Notes: a model not told the origin generated them from the letters alone. Counted from the stretch's first letter, positions 12,765-25,500 are shown. The stretch: DNA of 64,000 nucleotides from Archivesica marissinica (GCA_014843695.1 CM026398.1:42760166-42824165), one strand, 5' to 3'. A program made the numbers and translations.

Positions 12765-13982
12765 GTAGGATAATTCACATTCATGTTATATACACAGTAG
12801 GACAATTCACATTCATGTTATATAAACAGAAGGACAATTCACATTCAGGTTATATAAACAGAAGGACAATTCACATTCATGTTATATAAACAGTAGGACA
12901 ATTCACATCCATGTTATATAAACAGTAGGACAATTCACATTCATGTTATATAAACAGAAGGACAATTCACATTCAGGTTATATAAACAGAAGGACAATTC
13001 ACATCCATGTTATATAAACAGAAGGACAATTCACATTCATGTTATATAAACAGTAGGACAATTCACATTCATGTTATATAAACAGAAGGACAATTCACAT
13101 TCAGGTTATATAAACAGAAGGACAATTCACATTCATGTTATATAAACAGAAGGACAATTCACATTCATGTTATATAAACAGTAGGACAATTCACATCCAT
13201 GTTATATAAACAGAAGGACAATTCACATTCATGTTATATAAACAGAAGGACAATTCACATTCAGGTTATATAAACAGAAGGACAATTCACATTCATGTTA
13301 TATAAACAGAAGGACAATTCACATTCAGGTTATATAAACAGAAGGACAATTCACATTCAGGTTATATAAACAGAAGGACAATTCACATTCAGGTTATATA
13401 AACAGTAGGACAATTCACATTCAGGTTATATAAACAGAAGGACAATTCACATTCAGGTTATATAAACAGAAGGACAATTCACATCCATGTTATATAAACA
13501 GAAGGACAATTCACATTCATGTTATATAAACAGAAGGACAATTCACATTCAGGTTATATAAACAGAAGGACAATTCACATTCAGGTTATATAAACAGTAG
13601 GACAATTCACATTCATGTTATATAAACAGAAGGACAATTCACATTCAGGTTATATAAACAGAAGGACAATTCACATTCAGGTTATATAAACAGTAGGACA
13701 ATTCACATTCATGTTATATAAACAGAAGGACAATTCACATTCAGGTTATATAAACAGAAGGACAATTCACATTCATGTTATATAAACAGTAGGACAATTC
13801 ACATTCAGGTTATATAAACAGTAGGACAATTCACATTCAGGTTATATAAACAGAAGGACAATTCACATTCATGTTATATAAACAGTAGGACAATTCACAT
13901 TCAGGTTATATAAACAGTAGGACAATTCACATTCAGGTTATATAAACAGAAGGACAATTCACATTCAGGTTATATAAATAGA
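12765..13982. repeat. 32-bp minisatellite, about 38 copies
   Basis: The 32-bp unit contains AGGACAATTCACATTCAGG then TTATATAAACAG. Two main alternations (CATTCATG or CATTCAGG; CAGTAGG or CAGAAGG) are mixed along the array. Its right edge abuts directly the LINE remnant at 13983-14620, which is truncated at that point. Confidence 0.97.
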
Positions 13983-14620
13983 TCTAGATTACAATTCTCA
14001 ATCTCTTGTACGAGTCCGTTTATGTACAATATGTAGAGCAACGGTGAACGTTTCCCTCCCTGTCGTGTACCTTGTCCGACGGGAAACAACTCCGTTGAAT
14101 TTGCTCCATACACAACTATGCATATTGCTACATAGTTTTACAAAACATCTCAATGTTAGAACGTCAATACCACATTCATTTAGATTGTAGATCAGCCCAT
14201 GGTGCTACACACGGTCAAATGCTTGCCGACTGTCAATATAACATACAAATACTTCACTATGATTTTATTTTGCAAAAAAAAGATTGATTCACGAAGGCAA
14301 AACGAGGTGATAGAACATCCAAGATGTTGTTGGAACTCACGTTGCTGACACTTAAGATGAAAGACACTTTCAAAGACTATCAGAGCAGTAGATGTCAGCG
14401 TAGATGTAGCTACACTGATCACCTTTTCCTACCGCCATTATGTAGTGTCACAATAGTTTCGCGATTCATATCTATTGGTATATGACCAAGATTAATCATA
14501 GATGAACATTTGTTGTCCAAAACCCAATGTAAAAGTGCTCATAATATACATTACCATGTCCAAAATATCGTTAACAGTGTCTGGTAATATACGCACACAG
14601 TGTGAAGAATCTCATAAACA
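13983..14620 (-). pseudogene. LINE reverse-transcriptase remnant
   Basis: Minus-strand translation in pieces shows core motifs of a non-LTR reverse transcriptase. In order they are INLGHIPIDMNRETIVTLHN (about 14500-14440), EFQQHLGCSITSFCLRES (14340-14285), YIDSRQAFDRV (motif A region, about 14240-14210), GLIYNLNECGIDVL and QGTRQGGKRSPLLYILYING (motif B region, about 14080-14020). A TAG replaces the usual tryptophan after DRV, and at least two frameshifts separate the pieces. The catalytic YxDD motif would lie just beyond 13983, where the 32-bp array takes over. It is clearly inactive. Confidence 0.85.
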
Positions 14621-14689
14621 CCAATTTGAATCAAATGTCTCATTAACACTTGGAGAATAAAGTTGTTTTCAAAATATGAGCCCCATTGT

Positions 14690-17600
14690 TGCGTTATGGA
14701 GTATGCATCGTTATGGAGTATGTTTATGGAGTATGCATCGTTATGGAGTATGCATCGTTATGGAGTATGTTTATGGAGTATGCATCGTTATGGAGTATGT
14801 TTATGGAGTATGCATCGTTATGGAGTATGTTTATGGAGTATGCATCGTTATGGAGTATGTTTATGGAGTATGCATCGTTATGGAGTATGCATCGTTATGG
14901 AGTATGCATCGTTATGGAGTATGCATCGTTATGGAGTATGCATCGTTATGGAGTATGTTTATGGAGTATGCATCGCTATGGAGTATGCATCGTTATGGAG
15001 TATGCATCGTTATGGAGTATGCATCGTTATGGAGTATGCATCGTTATGGAGTATGCATCGTTATGGAGTATGTTTATGGAGTATGCATCGCTATGGAGTA
15101 TGCATCGTTATGGAGTATGCATCGTTATGGAGTATGTTTATGGAGTATGCATCGTTATGGAGTATGTTTATGGAGTATGCATCGCTATGGAGTATGTTTA
15201 TGGAGTATGCATCGCTATGGAGTATGCATCGTTATGGAGTATGCATCGTTATGGAGTATGTTTATGGAGTATGCATCGTTATGGAGTATGCATCGTTATG
15301 GAGTATGTTTATGGAGTATGCATCGTTATGGAGTATGCATCGCTATGGAGTATGCATCGTTATGGAGTATGCATCGTTATGGAGTATGCATCGTTATGGA
15401 GTATGTTTATGGAGTATGCATCGCTATGGAGTATGTTATGGAGTATGCATCGTTATGGAGTATGCATCGTTATGGAGTATGCATCGTTATGGAGTATGTT
15501 TATGGAGTATGCATCGTTATGGAGTATGTTTATGGAGTATGTTTATGGAGTATGCATCGTTATGGAGTATGTTTATGGAGTATGCATCGTTATGGAGTAT
15601 GCATCGTTATGGAGTATGCATCGCTATGGAGTATGCATCGCTATGGAGTATGCATCGTTATGGAGTATGCATCGTTATGGAGTATGTTTATGGAGTATGC
15701 ATCGTTATGGAGTATGTTTATGGAGTATGCATCGCTATGGAGTATGTTTATGGAGTATGCATCGTTATGGAGTATGCATCGTTATGGAGTATGCATCGTT
15801 ATGGAGTATGTTTATGGAGTATGCATCGTTATGGAGTATGTTTATGGAGTATGCATCGTTATGGAGTATGCATCGTTATGGAGTATGTTTATGGAGTATG
15901 CATCGTTATGGAGTATGCATCGCTATGGAGTATGCATCGTTATGGAGTATGCATCGTTATGGAGTATGCATCGTTATGGAGTATGCATCGTTATGGAGTA
16001 TGTTTATGGAGTATGCATCGTTATGGAGTATGTTTATGGAGTATGCATCGCTATGGAGTATGCATCGTTATGGAGTATGCATCGTTATGGAGTATGTTTA
16101 TGGAGTATGCATCGTTATGGAGTATGTTTATGGAGTATGCATCGCTATGGAGTATGTTTATGGAGTATGCATCGCTATGGAGTATGCATCGTTATGGAGT
16201 ATGCATCGTTATGGAGTATGTTTATGGAGTATGCATCGCTATGGAGTATGCATCGTTATGGAGTATGCATCGTTATGGAGTATGCATCGCTATGGAGTAT
16301 GCATCGTTATGGAGTATGCATCATTATGAAGTATGCATCGCTATGGAGTATGCATCGTTATGGAGTATGCATCATTATGGAGTATGCATCGTTATGGAGT
16401 ATGCATCGTTATGGAGTATGCATAGTTATGGAGTATGCATCGTTATGGAGTATGCATAGTTATGGAATATGCATCGCTATGGAGTATGCATCATTATGGA
16501 GTATGCATCATTATGGAGTATGCATCACTATGGAGTATGCATCGTTATGGAGTATGCATCGCTATGGAGTATGCATCATTATGGAGTATGCATCGCTATG
16601 GAGTATGCATCGCTATGGAGTATGCATCGTTATGGAGTATGAATAGTTATGGAGTATGCATCGTTATGGAGTATGCATAGTTATGGAATATGCATCGCTA
16701 TGGAGTATGCATCGCTATGGAGTATGCATCATTACGGAGTATGCATGCTATGGAGTATGCATCGTTATGGAGTATGCATCGTTATGGAGTATGCATAGTT
16801 GTGGAGTATGCATCGCTATGGAGTATGCATCGCTATGGAGTATGCATCATTACGGAGTATGCATCGTTATGGAGTATGCATCGTTATGGAGTATGCATCG
16901 TTATGGAGTATGCATCGCTATGGAGTATGCATCATTACGGAGTATGCATGCTATGGAGTATGCATCGTTATGGAGTATGCATCGTTATGGAGTATGCATA
17001 GTTGTGAAGTATGCATCGCTATGGAGTATGCATCGCTATGGAGTATGCATCATTACGGAGTATGCATCGTTATGGAGTATGCATCATTACGGAGTATGCA
17101 TCGTTATGGAGTATGCATCGTTATGGAGTATGAATAGTTATGGAGTATGCATCGCTATGGAGTATGCATAGTTATGGAATATGCATCGCTATGGAGTATG
17201 CATCGCTATGGAGTATGCATCGCTATGGAGTATGCATCATTACGGAGTATGCATGCTATGGAGTATGCATCGTTATGGAGTATGCATCGCTATGGAGTAT
17301 GCATCGCTATGGAGTATGCATCATTATGGAGTATGCATCGCTATGGAGTATGCATCATTATGGAGTATGCATGCTATGGAGTATGCATCGCTATGAAGTA
17401 TGCATCGTTATGGAGTATGCATCGTTATGGAGTATGCATCATTATGGAGTATGCATCGCTATGGAGTATGCATCGTTATGGAGTATGCATCGCTATGGAG
17501 TATGCATCATTATGGAGTATGCATCGCTATGGAGTATGCATCGTTATGGAGTATGCATCGCTATGGAGTATGCATCGTTATGGAGTATGCATCGCTATGG

Positions 17601-17938
17601 AGTATGCATCATTATGGAGTATGCATCGCTATGGAGTATGCATCGTTATGGAGTATGCATCGCTATGGAGTATGCATCATTATGGAGTATGCATCGCTAT
17701 GGAGTATGCATCGTTATGGAGTATGCATCGTTATGGAGTATGCATCGCTATGGAGTATGCATCATTATGGAGTATGCATCGCTATGGAGTATGCATCGTT
17801 ATGGAGTATGCATCGCTATGGAGTATGCATCGTTATGGAGTATGCATCGCTATGGAGTATGCATCGTTATGGAGTATGCATCGCTATGGAGTATGCATCA
17901 TTATGGAGTATGCATCGTTATGGAGTATGCATCGCTAT
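14690..17938. repeat. Mixed 17-bp and 13-bp satellite
   Basis: Two unit lengths share the core TATGGAGTATG. The 17-bp unit continues CATCGT (or CATCGC, CATCAT, CATAGT), and the 13-bp unit continues TT. From 14690 to about 16210 the two lengths alternate irregularly. From about 16210 to the end only 17-bp and rare shortened forms occur, with more base variants and ATTACGG versions. None of the three plus frames has a stop across most of the array, giving apparent proteins of 547, 598 and 656 residues. Since 3 x 17 = 51, every frame reads the same cyclic 17-residue peptide. I do not call a gene. Confidence 0.96.
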
Positions 17939-18089
17939 AAATAATGTTGCTAAAATTGATCTCACTACCTGCTTCACTACACAGGCTATATCAGATGGCG
18001 AGTCAGTTTGCTGGAATAACAATATAACAAGGATAACAATATAATCTGCTTTTTCCGTTTCACTTACTTTACTCCAGTTTACTAGTCAA

Positions 18090-18440
18090 TTAGGAATCGA
18101 GGCGCTATTATTAACACTAGCCCTTGACTGGTATTTTGGCAACAGGAAAGTACAAATTACGGGCCGATGCTTAGAAACATTAAAAAAAATGTTGTTTACA
18201 ATTTCACAATAGTCAATATAATCGAGAATTCCAGGTACACAAACATGGTCAATCAAAGTTTCATATTTATCATCATACGAGACATAGAATAATGTGCACC
18301 CTTGCACAGTGGTAAAGTATCTACACCTATAAGATTTGTGTCATAACTTATCTATCCCTATAATTGTCAGTACCAGATTGAATCTTAGCATTAAAATCGC
18401 CCATGATTAGTACCGTATCATTTTCGGAAAATAAGCTCCA
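18090..18440 (-). pseudogene. LINE endonuclease (EEP) remnant
   Basis: Minus-strand translation gives NDTVLIMGDFNAKIQSGTDN (about 18420-18360). After a stop it continues with YVSYDDKYETLIDHVCVPG (about 18285-18230) and NVSKHRPVIC (about 18175-18145). GDFNAK, IDHV and the terminal H-RP are conserved catalytic and structural motifs of the endonuclease domain of non-LTR retrotransposons. Stops and a frame break show that it is dead. No reverse transcriptase follows. Confidence 0.82.
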
Positions 18441-18842
18441 CAAGTTAAATAGGAACTACTCTTCCTTACACGTGTGTTTCATCACTAAGCACATATAACT
18501 GTATATGTGAACATTGTACCACACTCCGACTGACCCATGAATAACTCAAACGTGTTATACACATTAAAGTCCACATCCATTTTATTCACGAATTATTTAC
18601 TGTATCTAAAATGGGTACGAACTGTGGCATGTTAGCAGAATAAAACATAAACAAGAAAATATAGAAGAGTCTGCAAATGGGTGTACATTTACACAAATTG
18701 TGTCTTTAATAAATACATTTATCCTACCTTCATGCATAATAATGGCCAAAACTGCCTCCCTGATAAACTAGTCAGAGCCTAATAAACCTTAACGCTGCGT
18801 GTATGACGTCATATATTTACAGATTGTATGATAAACTTCAAG
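18441..18842. other. Intergenic, nothing recognised
   Basis: This is AT-rich sequence without coding or repeat structure that I can support. It lies between the LINE remnant and the SINE downstream of the PARP-like gene. Confidence 0.4.
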
Positions 18843-19010
18843 TCATGGAGCCGTTACGATTGTGCCCTTAAGCAAGGCATTTAAATTCCACATTGCCTCT
18901 TATCTCTCCCTCGTGGCGATGGATTCCATCAGGAATAAGGTCTCGAGAGTGATTAATATAAGTTGAAATACCTTGTTTCGCAATCGAGCTAAAATAAATT
19001 TGTATAAACT
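18843..19010 (+). mobile_element. SINE family C, 5'-truncated (plus)
   Basis: The body begins GAGCCGTTACGATTGTGCCC and continues with AAGCAAGGCATTTAAATTCC and GCGATGGATTCCATCAGGAA. The tail reads GAGAGTGATTAATATAAGTT and TTCGCAATCGAGCTAAAATA. The tRNA head seen in the copy at 34735-34915 is missing. The tail is shared with family D. Confidence 0.8.
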
Positions 19011-19032
19011 AAGTCATGAATATTCGGTAATC

Positions 19033-19038
19033 TTTATT
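19033..19038 (-). promoter_or_regulatory. Candidate poly(A) signal of the PARP-like gene
   Basis: TTTATT on the plus strand reads AATAAA on the minus strand, in the context GAAAATAAAGATT. It lies about 225 bp after the stop codon and is the first canonical hexamer I noticed downstream. It would give a short 3' UTR. Confidence 0.45.
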
Positions 19039-19190
19039 TTCTAAAATTATTTTTAATCAGAAGGTAGGATAAATAGAACTGTCTTCAATTTTAATGTATT
19101 AAGCTTGTTTGCGAAAAAATACACGGCTCGGCAAAATATGTAAGACATAACCTACTACATGTATTCTCTATGCACATATACATTTAATCA

Positions 19191-19273
19191 CGCATTATCT
19201 GAACGCATTATCTGAACTGCATTATCTGAACTGCATTATCTGAACTGCATTATCTGAACGCATTATCTGAACG
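19191..19273. repeat. 13/14-bp repeat across the stop codon
   Basis: Six copies of GCATTATCTGAAC (13 or 14 bp, with an extra T in some) occupy this stretch. On the minus strand the unit is GTTCAGATAATGC. The first copy supplies the last codons TTC AGA and the TAA stop of the PARP-like gene. The others continue into the 3' UTR, each repeating TTCAGATAA. Confidence 0.92.
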
Positions 19274-19543
19274 TGATCAGAAATGACGGGTAAGCCTGGG
19301 CGTCATGAAAAATCACAAAGAAGTTTGGAGCCTGCACGTTGTCTGTTGTAGAATCGTAGGTTATCAACGACGCAATAGTCTTAGTTGGTGGTACTCGTAT
19401 TCCACTCTGTCCAACACAATAGTCCCCAGTAAGAACATCTGCCAAGTAGATATGCTTGTGTCCGTTGACATCGGGTCTACAGTATCCTTGCGCTGACATC
19501 TGAGCCTTCTTCGCAAAATAGACACCAACACCATGGGATGAAC
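19263..19543 (-). CDS. Exon 21: C-terminal half of the ART domain, stop
   Basis: The acceptor ATTATAG at 19544-19550 is followed by a phase-1 entry coding GSSHGVGVYFAKKAQ. HGVGVYFA carries the second catalytic residue (Tyr). GHKHIYLADVLTGDY, ITYDSTTDN and NFFVIFHDAQAYPSFLITFR are the last strands of a PARP14-type fold. The third triad position, eight residues before the conserved Gln, is Phe. The stop TAA is at 19265-19263, inside a 13/14-bp tandem repeat. Confidence 0.95.
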
Positions 19544-22500
19544 CTATAATGTAGCACAAGTTCAAAACATTATTACGTACACATCCAAATTCACATAACC
19601 TTTTGCGCACCCTGAGCCCTTTTGCGCACCCTGGGACTTTTGTGCACCCTGAGCCCTTTTGCGCACCCTGGGACGTTTGCGCACCCTGACCCTTTTTGTG
19701 CACTCTGTGCCAGGGTAACCGTGACATTTTTGAATTTGGCAAATGGTTCATATATTCTCAAAACCTGAATATGGCATATTATTAATGCTATGGTCAAATG
19801 TGAATTATTACATCGTGTTCAGATACTCGGTTTTATCTTATCACATCAGCTACTTTTCTTGATATCAAGTAGCCAGTGTGGTATGAAAGAATTAGCTTTC
19901 ATCATCATATTGATAGTTACAAATGTCGAACCAATCAATACCTGCGAAAAAATGAAACAGAACCGAGTTTATTCTGTGGCCAAGTAGTTTGTAAAATAGA
20001 TCCAAAAAATGATCATGCTCTATTGAATGTTGTTAGAACTTGTGGACCAACTCTATTTGCTAATTAGTTATTTGTAATATGATTGTGTTTGTTATATAAA
20101 TGTATATAGAGCTACAAAATATTTTATCAAATCTAATGAATGCATACGTATAGAGTAATTATTTATTACAAAGTAATCGGCGTTTTGCTCCGTTTAAAAA
20201 CTAAAGAGCTAATATGAACATATAATATATAAATGGGAGGGCTGTAAATAATGTTGTCGTAACTTGTAACCATTTGCTTTTTTCCCCAGATTAAATCGTA
20301 TGTATACAGCAATAATAATGTATCCTTATATAATTTCAAATTGTTTTCTACGTATTTCATTGTGTGTATAATTGTAATATAATGTATGAAAAAAATGCAA
20401 TAAAATATTATTAAATTAAAATTAATATATAAATATATACATTTGTATATATATATGGTAACAGATATTACGATACTAAACAATAAAATCAAAGAAGTAG
20501 TTTTATTTATATTCAAACCTGCATTGTAATTCCTATCAAATCCTTTGGTATTGATGTTGTCAACAGCTGCACTCTTTGTGCCATGCCATAGCAGTTGATC
20601 TACATTTTTCCGGCTACCATTTGCAATTTCCATTTGCGTCTTCTTGCCAATATATTGCATAAACAACGTTGGATTCTGAATCCTTTCAATCTACAAGGAC
20701 ACAAAAGACATAATATGAAAACTTTGTATTATTTCGCAAACAGCAACATTTATTTTAATGAATAATATATCATTTATCAGTGTTTCTGAATTGTGTTTGT
20801 ACAGAATTCCACTACATTTAAAGATGAATACCCGGTAACGTATATTCTAAGTGAGTAGGGAATATTATCCTCAGAATTACACATGGCAAACCTCATTTCG
20901 TTTATGAGATGTACACTACTATCTATAAATTATGCCATTTGAATCACCTTTTCTGGTGCACCAACCTCCGTAAGAAACTGCCAACTTTGTTTTTCATATA
21001 TAACGAGACACAGTCTGAGCGGGGTTCGAACCCGCCCATGATCACCAGTGATGATAGGTAACAGTGGTATACAAGTCAGCGATCGTAACCACTCGACCAC
21101 GGAGGCGAAATGCATGCACATAAAGAGACTTAAACTTAAAATACATGCGCTTTGAAAATAATCAGCAAATGGTCCGGTCTTACTTCACAAAGTGGACACT
21201 AGAAAACTAGTCAGTGCTGACATTAATAAAATATTATTGACACATTGTCAATCATGTTACCATGACAATGTACAGTGGAACCTCTCTTAAGCAGCCACTC
21301 TTGGGAATGGCACAAATTGGCTGCTTAAGGGAGGTGGCTGCTTAACGGAGGGAGACTGCTGGACAACTAGAAATTATTTTCAAAGCAAGCATGCCTGGAA
21401 AAGCTGTGATAACATTAAGCAGGAATGAAAGTGAAAGCTGAGGAAGGCCTTATTTAAAGAGCTGATTATTGAGTAATTAAATGCAGGTGTTTCCTAATTA
21501 TGCTTACTTTAGGAGATTAACTTTCATCAAACAATGCGATCGAATAATCGGCCTTTGATATCCCAGTAATCCGATCAAAACAATGGTTTTCAGCGCCTTG
21601 TGTGATCACTCCAAGTTTGTTTATGATTTAACAACCTATTGTTGACTTTGTATTTTACACTCTTCAAAAATAGAATGGAAAACCAGGATGACTCATCAAT
21701 TTCCCGCATAATGTATTCATACCTTTACTATATTTCCCACAGGAACAGCAGATTCTGCAACAAATTTCTGTGAAACTGTCACATAATCGCTATCACCAGC
21801 CGTCAACATAACGATCTTTGTTGGGTCACTCAACGACATGTTCGACCAATTAGAGGGCAGTTTGACTGAAGTAAATAACACAGGTAATAGAAACCAGCTT
21901 TTCCCAAAGGGTTCTGCCAATAGTCCACTTTGGCAATAATTATGAAAATCACGTGCAATCTCATCTAGGACGGTTTATATTAATCAGTAAGAGTGCAGTC
22001 GCGGTGTCACACAATTCATAGACAGTCAATACACATTTACCAACTGGAATCATAGACAGTCAATACACATTTACCTACTGGAATCATAGACAGTGAATAC
22101 ACATTTACCTACTGGAATCATAGACAGTGAATACACATTTACCTACTGGAATCATAGACAGTGAATACACATTTACCTACTGGAATCATAGACAGTGAAT
22201 ACACATTTACCTACTGGAATCATAGACAGTGAATACACATTTACCTACTGGAATCATAGACAGTGAATACACATTTACCTACTGGAATCATAGACAGTGA
22301 ATACACATTTACCTACTGGAATCATAGACAGTGACTACACATTTACCTACTGGAATCATAGACAGTGAATACACATTTACCACTGGAATCATAGACAGTG
22401 ACTACACATTTACCTACTGGAATCATAGACAGTGAATACACATTTACCTACTGGAATCATAGACAGTGAATACACATTTACCTACTGGAATCATAGACAG

Positions 22501-25500
22501 TGAATACACATTTACCTACTGGAATCATAGACAGTGAATACACATTTACCTACTGGAATCATAGACAGTGAATACACATTTACCTACTGGAATCATAGAC
22601 AGTGAATACACATTTACCTACTGGAATCATAGACAGTGAATACACATTTACCTACTGGAATCATAGACAGTGAATACACATTTACCTACTGGAATCATAG
22701 ACAGTGACTACACATTTACCAACTGGAATCATAGACAGTGAATACACATTTACCTACTGGAATCATAGACAGTGACTACACATTTACCAACTGGAATCAT
22801 AGACAGTGAATACACATTTACCTACTGGAATCATAGACAGTGAATACACATTTACCTACTGGAATCATAGACAGTGAATACACATTTACCAACTGGAATC
22901 ATAGACAGTGACTACACATTTACCTACTGGAATCATAGACAGTGACTACACATTTACCTACTGGAATCATAGACAGTGAATACACATTTACCTACTGCAA
23001 TCATAGACAGTGAATACACATTTACCTACTGGAATCATAGACAGTGACTACACATTTACCTACTGGATTCATTTATATATTTCCAGTACCTTGCAGCAGG
23101 ATCTCTTTAACTCTTTCAACACCAAGTAACTCACATGGACTTGTCCATGATATTCTTAGACCAATAAATGAATCAGAAAATCACATTTGGACAAGTTCAT
23201 TGATCAAAATGGGTAATTATGTCTAAAAATAGTCATATCACTGGCAAAAAGTGCAGATCCTGATGAGACGGCTCGTCACGAGCCGGCTCATCTGGATCTA
23301 CACTTTTTGTAAGCCTATTTAGAGGTCTGTGGTGTTGAAAGGGTTAATTGACAGGTTCCTGCTCTCGCAGGTAGTAATCTGAACAACTAATATTCAAACT
23401 GACCTGCAGAATTTGCAAGACCATGTTTTATATCTTTGGAAATGCCATCAATATAATGTTGAGCCAGTTTCTTGGCAGAAGTAACCGCTTTTCCATAACC
23501 CATCACCTTAACACGACTCTTTGTGAGTGAGACTTTCGCACCATATGTGTAGCCAATTCCTTGTAAGTCGATTTTCTGAAATACAACCTTGCTGATAAGA
23601 AAATACATGGTAAAAGCTAATTTTTTTATCAATCCTGAATTGGCTAATTGTCAAAACACATATAATAGAACTAACAATCAAACTGGATATGTTGAAGTTA
23701 TGTTTGAACACATTTCGTATTTGAGCTTTTGAACAGTAATTGTTAAGGATGCTACATTGCAGAATATATTATTTACGCCAAAGTAAGATTTGGAATATTT
23801 CTTTACTATTAAGTTAAATATATTACAGATGCGAAAGGCCCGGAGTAAAGGCTTAGTTGTAGCTATTACGACTGTGCTCTTAGGCAAGGCATTTAAATTC
23901 CATATTGCCTCTTCTCTCCCTCATGGCGATGGATTCTATTAGGAATGAGGTTTCGAGAAATTGATTAATCTAATGTTGTAAAAATAAATTCGCAATCGAG
24001 CTAATAATACTTTGCATAAACTAACAAAATTACAATATATATGTGAGCACAATATGTTATGTTATATGTTATGTTATATTTCGGGTTTTACGCCTGCATC
24101 AGCACCATTTTGGGCTATATCGCCGGCGAGCAGTTTACCTAACAACACCTTTCCTGGGCAGGCTCCAGCGGTTAACCAGTACTTGGGTGCACCAACCTCC
24201 GTAAGAAACTGCCAACTTTTTCATATAAATGAGACACGGCCTGAGCGGGGCTCGAACCCGTGACCATCAGTGATGATAGGTTACAGTGGTATACAAGTCA
24301 GCGACCTTAACCACTCGACCACGGAGGCGGACAGTGTGAGCACAATAACAACTTCATAAACAATATGAAATAATAACACATTACAATGAAAGTTACAGTT
24401 TACAAAATAAAACAATGTTTGTCCTTGTTTAAAACGGCGACGTTGTAAAGAAATTCCGACAATAGTCATACAGTAATTTGCATTTTGAGCATTGTTTATG
24501 ATCTAGATATGGCAATGTGCGACTGGTGACAATGTTGTTAAATGTATGGTACAGGAGAGACAACTTACATGGGTGTCGTCCATGTGTTCATAGACGTGCT
24601 TAGGTATAAACAAATTATGTTCCTGTCGAATATCTTCCACTCGTTTGATGACAGTATCTATGCAGTAGGTCGACTGAGCATATACATGCATGGTAACACT
24701 GGGAGCTATTTCCACAGGCTGATTGCGAACCCAAAACCTCAAATCTGCAACTACAATATCAACATCGGCATATGTAGTATATGTAATGAGATAACGGTTC
24801 GCTCACAAACATCAGACAATTATTTGATCATAAATGTAGTTGAATATTCTTGATCATGGTAACAGAAAGCCTGCGTTGACGAATATTTGTTTAAGGCACA
24901 TGATCTTCTATTACACGCCAGCAATGTAATACATGCCATTTTTAAATGCCAGCAATGTAATACATGTCATTTTTAAACACCAACAATGTAATACATGCCA
25001 TTTTTAAACACCAGCAATGTAATACATGCCATTTTTAAACACCAGCAATGTAATAAATGGCATTTTTAAATGGCATTTTTAAATGCCAGCAATGTAATAA
25101 ATGCCATTTTTAAATGCCAGCAATGTAATACATGCCATTTTTAAACACCAGCAATGTAATAAATGGCATTTTTAAATGCCAGCAATGTAATAAATGGCAT
25201 TTTTAAACACCAGCAATGTAATACATGCCATTTTTAAACACCAGCAATGTAATAAATGGCATTTTTAAATGCCAGCAATGTAATAAATGCCATTTTTAAA
25301 TGCCAGCAATGTAATACATGCCATTTTTAAACACCAGCAATGTAATAAATGCCATTTTTAAATGCCAGCAATGTAATAAATGCCATTTTTAAACACCAGC
25401 AATGTAATATATGCCGTTTTTAAACACCAGCAATGTAATAAATGGCATTTTTAAACACCAGCAATGTAATAAATGCCATTTTTAAATGCCAGCAATGTAA

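Larger units (their letters stand above)
23576..24568. other. Intron 17
   Basis: This intron contains two SINEs in opposite orientation (family C at 23830-24025, family A at 24118-24331). A short ATGTTATGTTATATG run lies at about 24055. Nothing else is recognised. Confidence 0.55.

Noticed and set aside
14663..17944. Very long plus-strand open frames (547, 598 and 656 codons)
   Set aside because: They lie wholly in the 17/13-bp array, overlap in all three frames, and give one cyclic peptide. The absence of stops follows from the unit and not from coding constraint.
21866..23403. Hidden WWE exon between exons 18 and 19
   Set aside because: The intron is filled by the 34-bp array and a MITE, and the remaining short stretches contain no WWE-like segment. 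Exons 18 and 19 already join in phase.
24240..24331. tRNA-Ser gene on the minus strand
   Set aside because: Boxes A and B are good, but the same sequence recurs as the head of family A SINEs and no proper cloverleaf forms.
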